A stretch of 64,000 nucleotides of DNA from Pseudomonas sp. UYIF39 (lineage in GTDB: Bacteria > Pseudomonadota > Gammaproteobacteria > Pseudomonadales > Pseudomonadaceae), in assembly GCF_029963765.1 (NCBI RefSeq), contig NZ_JALBYU010000019.1:61968-125967 (forward strand). The letters run 5' to 3'. Below, in pieces: positions 60,152 through 64,000 of the stretch. The position numbers and the translations under genes are program-made. Position 1 is the stretch's first letter; each line of letters starts with the position of its first letter. The notes below the pieces were generated by a model, which was not told the DNA's origin, made no database searches, and saw only the letters and a program-made list of their open reading frames with translations.

Positions 60152-60174
60152 GTTTGCACCCTCCGGCTGTGTAT

Positions 60175-60903
60175 TCAGGGTAGACCAGCGACAAAAGGCT
60201 TCGTTACAAACCCTCGGCCAGCGCAGGTCAGGCAGTCTTCAGAGCGGTCAAAACGATCAAGGCAAGTCGGGCAGATGCAGTACCTGGCCAGGTCGAGAAG
60301 CGGCCGCACTCTTTCGAAAGCGTGCAGGTCGCGGCATTCCAGGGCAACCTGGGAGGCGTCCACCAGCGCACGGTAGAGGTACGGATCCTCGATCGGCTCG
60401 TAGGTGACGCCCTCGACTGTTCTTCCAGTTTCTATGAGGTCGTACTGCTTTCCATCCGGCAGCGTCAATATAAGCCCGGCAATCCTCGCGTTAACTCCGG
60501 ACGGGCTGAAAACAAGGTTCGCTCCAGTGGTACCGCTGTAAATTTTCCCGTCGTACGAGGATCGTGCGTTGTCGGCAAGCGTGCTTGCGGAATAGAAAAT
60601 TGACTGTCCAATGCGACCAAATAGCTCGCCATTGCCACGCTGCAAAACGTCGTAGGCAGAAGCCCCACAGTAGCGGGCTGGCGAGGTTTGAAGTTCTTCC
60701 ACTGCGTGCCAGTAGGCGGCGTTCGCCATCTCGTTCATGTCGAACTGCTGGAGTTCATCGATCAACCCCTCGGCAGCCAAAGTCGCGCTCATGGCGTTAA
60801 GGGTCTGGCGGTGGGCCTCGGGGTTCTGCATTCGAAAGTCGTGGTCGTCGAGGGTCGAGCGCCACTGCTGAAGTCTCAGCGCTTTAGCCTGGTCGAAATT
60901 CAT
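60175..60903 (-). CDS. Hypothetical phage protein with DnaJ-like Cys motifs
   Basis: 242 residues from ATG at 60903; an ATG at 60924 would add seven residues but leaves almost no leader after the LexA-like box. The helical N-terminus MNFDQAKALRLQQWRSTL leads to a mixed middle, and the C-terminus has CICPTCLDRFDRSEDCLTCA, like half of a DnaJ zinc domain. Same strand and 23 bases upstream of the SRAP gene, so probably cotranscribed. Function unknown. Confidence 0.7.
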   Translation of the reverse strand: MNFDQAKALRLQQWRSTLDDHDFRMQNPEAHRQTLNAMSATLAAEGLIDELQQFDMNEMANAAYWHAVEELQTSPARYCGASAYDVLQRGNGELFGRIGQSIFYSASTLADNARSSYDGKIYSGTTGANLVFSPSGVNARIAGLILTLPDGKQYDLIETGRTVEGVTYEPIEDPYLYRALVDASQVALECRDLHAFERVRPLLDLARYCICPTCLDRFDRSEDCLTCAGRGFVTKPFVAGLP

Positions 60904-60927
60904 AGAAACGGATTCGCTGTACATGTG

Positions 60928-60943
60928 CTGGGTTTATGTACAG
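60928..60943 (-). promoter_or_regulatory. LexA-like box upstream of the SRAP operon
   Basis: Minus-strand CTGT-ACATAAAC-CCAG matches the CTGT-N8-ACAG LexA consensus with one mismatch. It ends 25 bases before the chosen start of the zinc-motif gene. SOS control fits the SRAP gene downstream. Confidence 0.5.
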
Positions 60944-61273
60944 TAATAGGGGGGGGCACAATGGGCGAGGACGAAGCGACGAGCTGTAGTTGTCGAGGTG
61001 TTGGCCACCCTAAATCTTCAGGAATTGCCCAGGGGGGCCGCTGAGCGCTGATGACTATCCCAGGCAGACCTGCCAGCCCCTTCAAAACTCGCGGCTTGTT
61101 CGTCGGCTTCCGAAGCCTGCCACCTCCAGCTTGAAAGTGCCCGTTATATCTGTGATAACACTGGAAAGTGGCGTTGTGCTATGTCGCCGCATTTTCGCTG
61201 CAAGCCAGAAAAAGGGTAAGCGCGAGCCAAACGAATACTATCAGGGTCGGTAGCGAAAAATGGAGTTTGATGC
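60944..61273. other. Gap without a supported gene
   Basis: It holds a G8 run (60949-60956) and a palindrome GTTAT-N7-ATAAC (61143-61159) that could be an operator for the next gene. Nothing else is recognised. Confidence 0.4.
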
Positions 61274-63952
61274 ATGAACGACAAGCTTGAAGCGTGTGTA
61301 GATCTTCCAAACGGTTCACGATTCTATCGCGGGGATCTTCATATTCACTCCTACATAGCATCCCATGATGTCAAAGATGAAGGAATGACTCCCGAAGCGA
61401 TTGTGGCGACAGCGGTTGCAGAGGACTTGCAGATAATTGCCGTTGCGGACCATAACGAAATTGGGAATGTGCAGCGTGCCGTTGAGGCGGGAGTCGCAGC
61501 AGGGGTTTTAGTGATACCCGCTGTAGAACTATCTACACCTGAAGGACATCTGTTGTGCTATTTACCTGATGTCTCGTCATTGCAACAATTTCATGGACGG
61601 CTTGATGTTGTTGATCGGGGGCTCGATAAAAGCCGCTGTAGAAATGCAATGCATTCCTGCTTAGATATCGCTGTTGATTTGGGTGGCTTTTGTGTTCTAG
61701 CCCATGTCGACGGTGGCAATGGACTTGAGACGAACTACCCAGGAGGATCTCCTCATAAGGTTGACATCTTATGCCACCCGGGACTACTAGGGATTGAGCT
61801 GAAAAGCCCTGACTCACTAGTGTCTTATTCCGGAGATGATGTCGACGCCGTTCGCGCGCAAATAGGAAGGTCCAGAATAGAGCGTCTTGGCCTTGGGGCG
61901 AAACAATATTTGGCACGTGTCTTGAATTCAGATTCACACACGTTAAACGCACTTGGACGAAACGCGGCACAGGACAGAAAGTTAACTAGATATAAAATGG
62001 CAGTACCTACATTTGCCGGGCTTGTGCTAGCTCTACGTGAAAATGACTCACGTATACGGCTTGAAAACGAAATACCTGCTACTACGCCTTATATATTGGG
62101 CGTGTGCCTAGAGGGTGGGTATCTGTCGAAGCAGGCTATCCATTTTAGCAGAAATTTAAACTGTATAATTGGTGGTAGAGGGTCAGGTAAGTCTACGACG
62201 TTTGAGGCAGTGAGATGTTTGACTGGTAGTGACTCTGGTGCTGAAGTAGTCGACTCTGAAGTTTGGCCGCAGCAACTAAACTTGTTCTGGCAAGATGAAG
62301 CAGGGCAGAGGCATTCTCTGTCAAGATGCATTAATGGGTCTCTTGAGAATCTTGATAATGTTCAGAGCGGTCCGGTAAGTTTTGATATTGATTGTTTCGG
62401 CCAGGGTGAGGCATCTAAAGTTCGTGAGCAAGCGAAAAGTGATCCACTTGCCCTATTGAAGTATTTGGACACCTTTACAGCGGTTCAGGATGCAATCAAA
62501 AGTGAGCACGAAGCAATATCTGCGTTGTCCGCCATTCGTGAAAAGGTTATAGAGGCTGAGCGAAATGTTGCGCAGATACCGGAGATTCAAAGGTCGTTGA
62601 ATGTGGTGCAGCAGCAGCTAACTGCATTCGAAGCAGCTCAGGGTTCCGAGCTGGTTAAGTTGCAGCGTAGTATGGCTGTCGAAAAAGAAATCCGAGCCGG
62701 GTTAGACAGAACGATCTGCGAAATCGATGGGCTTATCGATTCCTCTGGCGTGAATGACTTACTGAAAGATATACAGAATTCAGTGCGCGGGAAGGACGTG
62801 TCTGTAGGGGCTGAGGAGGTGGCGTTAATTGAAGAGGCTGTTGAGTTGTTTGCCAATAAGGTAGAAGATTTTTACGGTATTTTGAATAGTGCCTTCATCG
62901 AGTTTCAGGCCAATACTCAGGCGATTTCAAAGCAATGGGAGGCAAAAGAACAGCCACTTCGAGCCGACATTGAGGCTAAGCGCAGTGCTTTAGAAGCCAA
63001 AAATGTGAAGCTGGATATGGGGCATATCACGAAGCTAACTCAGCAAGAAGGCCAGTATAAAGTCAGCTTAGAAAGCTTGAAAACGTGGACTCCGCATCTT
63101 CAGCTTTTGAAAACTCAGTACGCCACTGCTTTGAAGGCGCGGTGGGTGGCCCGAACTAAAGTAGCCAATGATCGCCAGAGATACGCAATCAAAGCCTCTA
63201 AGTCTCTTGCGGAAGTCCTCGATGATCTCCAAGTAAAGCTAGTTTACTCCGAAAGCGCTTATTCCTCCGAAGCAGTGTCTATAATCGTGAACGCGATGAA
63301 ATGGAGGACCACGAGCCAGGGCAAGGCCAAAGCTATAGTCGAGCAACTGAAGGTGCCGGGATTGCTCAACGCTATTGATAAAGGTAACTCGAACGCTCTG
63401 TTAGAAGTGGCTGCATCTGAGGGAGTTAAAATGTTCTCCGCCGCAGATGCTAAAGAAATAATCGATTTACTTAGCGAGCCTTCGGTTAAGTTTAGCCTTG
63501 AAAGATGTCAGGTTGACGATCTTCCAAGATTGACAGTGACGAAGAGGTCAGATGATCCTGCCGTGTTGAGGTACATGCATAAGGACTTTTCGCAGCTTTC
63601 CTTAGGGCAACAGCAATCAGTGTTACTAGCGCTCATACTCTCGTCTGATAGTAAAAAGCCGCTAATTATTGATCAGCCTGAAGATAATTTGGATAGTGAG
63701 TTCATTGTTCATACATTCGTTCCGGTGTTACGTAGGGCTAAGGAGCGTCGCCAAGTTATAATTGTGACTCACAATGCTAACATAGCGGTGCTGGGAGACG
63801 CGGAGCAGCTAATTGTTCTAAAAAGCACCAGTGAGAAAAGCATGATCGTAGCTCGCGGGTCTATCGACGATGAGAATGCGCGAGTGGCTGCATGCAAAAT
63901 TTTGGAGGGGGCTCGCGAAGCTTTCTTGCGTAGAGCCAAAATATACGTGTAG
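61274..63952 (+). CDS. PHP phosphoesterase fused to SMC-type ATPase (Ppl/TrlF-like antiphage candidate)
   Basis: 892 residues. The N-terminal PHP domain shows GDLHIHSY (His23, His25), AVADHNE, PAVELSTPEGH, VLAHVDG and LNSDSHT, a full metal set. The ATPase has Walker A GGRGSGKST near 299-307. A coiled coil spans roughly 400-680, interrupted by insertions. The signature LSLGQQQS is near 776, Walker B LIIDQPEDNLD near 796-806 and an H-loop VTHNANI near 831. By family knowledge such PHP-SMC fusions are single-gene defence proteins (Ppl). GGAG precedes the ATG. A/T-richer than its neighbours. Confidence 0.8.
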   Translation: MNDKLEACVDLPNGSRFYRGDLHIHSYIASHDVKDEGMTPEAIVATAVAEDLQIIAVADHNEIGNVQRAVEAGVAAGVLVIPAVELSTPEGHLLCYLPDVSSLQQFHGRLDVVDRGLDKSRCRNAMHSCLDIAVDLGGFCVLAHVDGGNGLETNYPGGSPHKVDILCHPGLLGIELKSPDSLVSYSGDDVDAVRAQIGRSRIERLGLGAKQYLARVLNSDSHTLNALGRNAAQDRKLTRYKMAVPTFAGLVLALRENDSRIRLENEIPATTPYILGVCLEGGYLSKQAIHFSRNLNCIIGGRGSGKSTTFEAVRCLTGSDSGAEVVDSEVWPQQLNLFWQDEAGQRHSLSRCINGSLENLDNVQSGPVSFDIDCFGQGEASKVREQAKSDPLALLKYLDTFTAVQDAIKSEHEAISALSAIREKVIEAERNVAQIPEIQRSLNVVQQQLTAFEAAQGSELVKLQRSMAVEKEIRAGLDRTICEIDGLIDSSGVNDLLKDIQNSVRGKDVSVGAEEVALIEEAVELFANKVEDFYGILNSAFIEFQANTQAISKQWEAKEQPLRADIEAKRSALEAKNVKLDMGHITKLTQQEGQYKVSLESLKTWTPHLQLLKTQYATALKARWVARTKVANDRQRYAIKASKSLAEVLDDLQVKLVYSESAYSSEAVSIIVNAMKWRTTSQGKAKAIVEQLKVPGLLNAIDKGNSNALLEVAASEGVKMFSAADAKEIIDLLSEPSVKFSLERCQVDDLPRLTVTKRSDDPAVLRYMHKDFSQLSLGQQQSVLLALILSSDSKKPLIIDQPEDNLDSEFIVHTFVPVLRRAKERRQVIIVTHNANIAVLGDAEQLIVLKSTSEKSMIVARGSIDDENARVAACKILEGAREAFLRRAKIYV

Positions 63953-64000
63953 TGGTCTAATGATTCCGGACACCCATTTAGGCGAGAATGCTCGCCAGAC
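63953..64000. mobile_element. Possible insertion-sequence left end
   Basis: TGGTCTAATGATTCCGGACA starts immediately after the PHP-ATPase stop codon, begins with TG as IS3-family ends do, and is followed by a small inverted repeat GGCGAG-AATG-CTCGCC. Only 48 bases are visible, and no transposase is in view. Confidence 0.3.

Larger units (their letters stand above)
22976..60160. mobile_element. Temperate prophage, lambda-type head with P2-type contractile tail
   Basis: The gene set is complete: integrase, excisionase, CI/Cro switch, replication, packaging, head, contractile tail, lysis and moron genes. The order is colinear with other Pseudomonas temperate myovirus-like prophages. Structural genes show no frameshifts or truncations, so it may be inducible. 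No attachment-site direct repeat could be recognised by eye, so both ends given here are approximate. The right end may lie beyond the window. Confidence 0.7.

Noticed and set aside
1..64000. CRISPR arrays and tRNA or rRNA genes
   Set aside because: No regular direct repeats with spacers, no cloverleaf or rRNA-like sequence was seen. The repeats at 34453-34728 are irregular in spacing and orientation.

Overview
The window is a Pseudomonas chromosome segment, most likely from the P. fluorescens group. The evidence is the gene order dnaE-accA-tilS-pyrG-kdsA-eno-ftsB-ispD ... frmA-fghA-ispF-truD-surE-pcm-nlpD-rpoS-rsmZ-fdxA-mutS, the RsmZ RNA with its GacA box, and the high G+C content. The dnaE gene is cut by the left edge.

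Bases 1-21710 are conserved core genome. They cover replication and repair (dnaE, mutS), lipid, LPS and isoprenoid synthesis (accA, kdsA, ispD, ispF), nucleotide and tRNA metabolism (pyrG, tilS, truD), glycolysis (eno), division (ftsB), glutathione-dependent formaldehyde detoxification (frmA-fghA with a divergent LysR gene), protein-damage and stationary-phase functions (surE, pcm, nlpD, rpoS) and the Gac/Rsm small RNA rsmZ. Two long inverted REP-type repeats sit between genes.

Bases 21711-22975 are a transition zone next to mutS. It holds a decayed fragment of a tyrosine integrase and an RHH/GNAT toxin-antitoxin pair.

Bases 23001 to about 58300 are an apparently complete temperate prophage. 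A leftward early operon runs from a repressed promoter near 29670 down to xis and int. It carries a PrtN-type activator, an antirepressor-like protein, an HD hydrolase and a C5 DNA methyltransferase. The switch region encodes an S24-type CI repressor and a Cro-like protein, and both promoters carry ATCAAC-N5-GTTGAT operators. Rightward genes give a CII-like regulator, a DksA-type zinc protein, a primase-helicase, a putative late regulator and a holin. The structural genes are chimeric. The head is lambda-like (terminase GpA, gpW, portal B, protease C, decoration D, capsid E, gpFII, gpZ). The tail is P2-like and contractile (V, W, J, I, fibres, FI sheath, FII tube, tail chaperones, tape measure, U, X, D). 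A GH19 endolysin, nested Rz/Rz1 and a Dam-type methylase follow.

Bases 58313-64000 are accessory cargo with A/T-richer genes. They hold a possible PD-(D/E)XK nuclease-fold gene behind a C10 tract, an SRAP (YedK) protein and a zinc-motif protein next to a LexA-like box, and an 892-residue PHP + SMC-type ATPase resembling the Ppl/TrlF type of antiphage protein. The last bases may be the tip of an insertion sequence. The right end of the prophage and the expected cinA/recA flank are not reached.

The items most worth a second look are the cargo island (PHP-SMC ATPase and the PD-(D/E)XK-like gene with its variable-tract promoter), the tandem-duplicated tail chaperone with a possible frameshift into a GpE-like extension, the operator set, the CTGTCCTAC repeat cluster at 34453-34728 and the integrase relic beside mutS.
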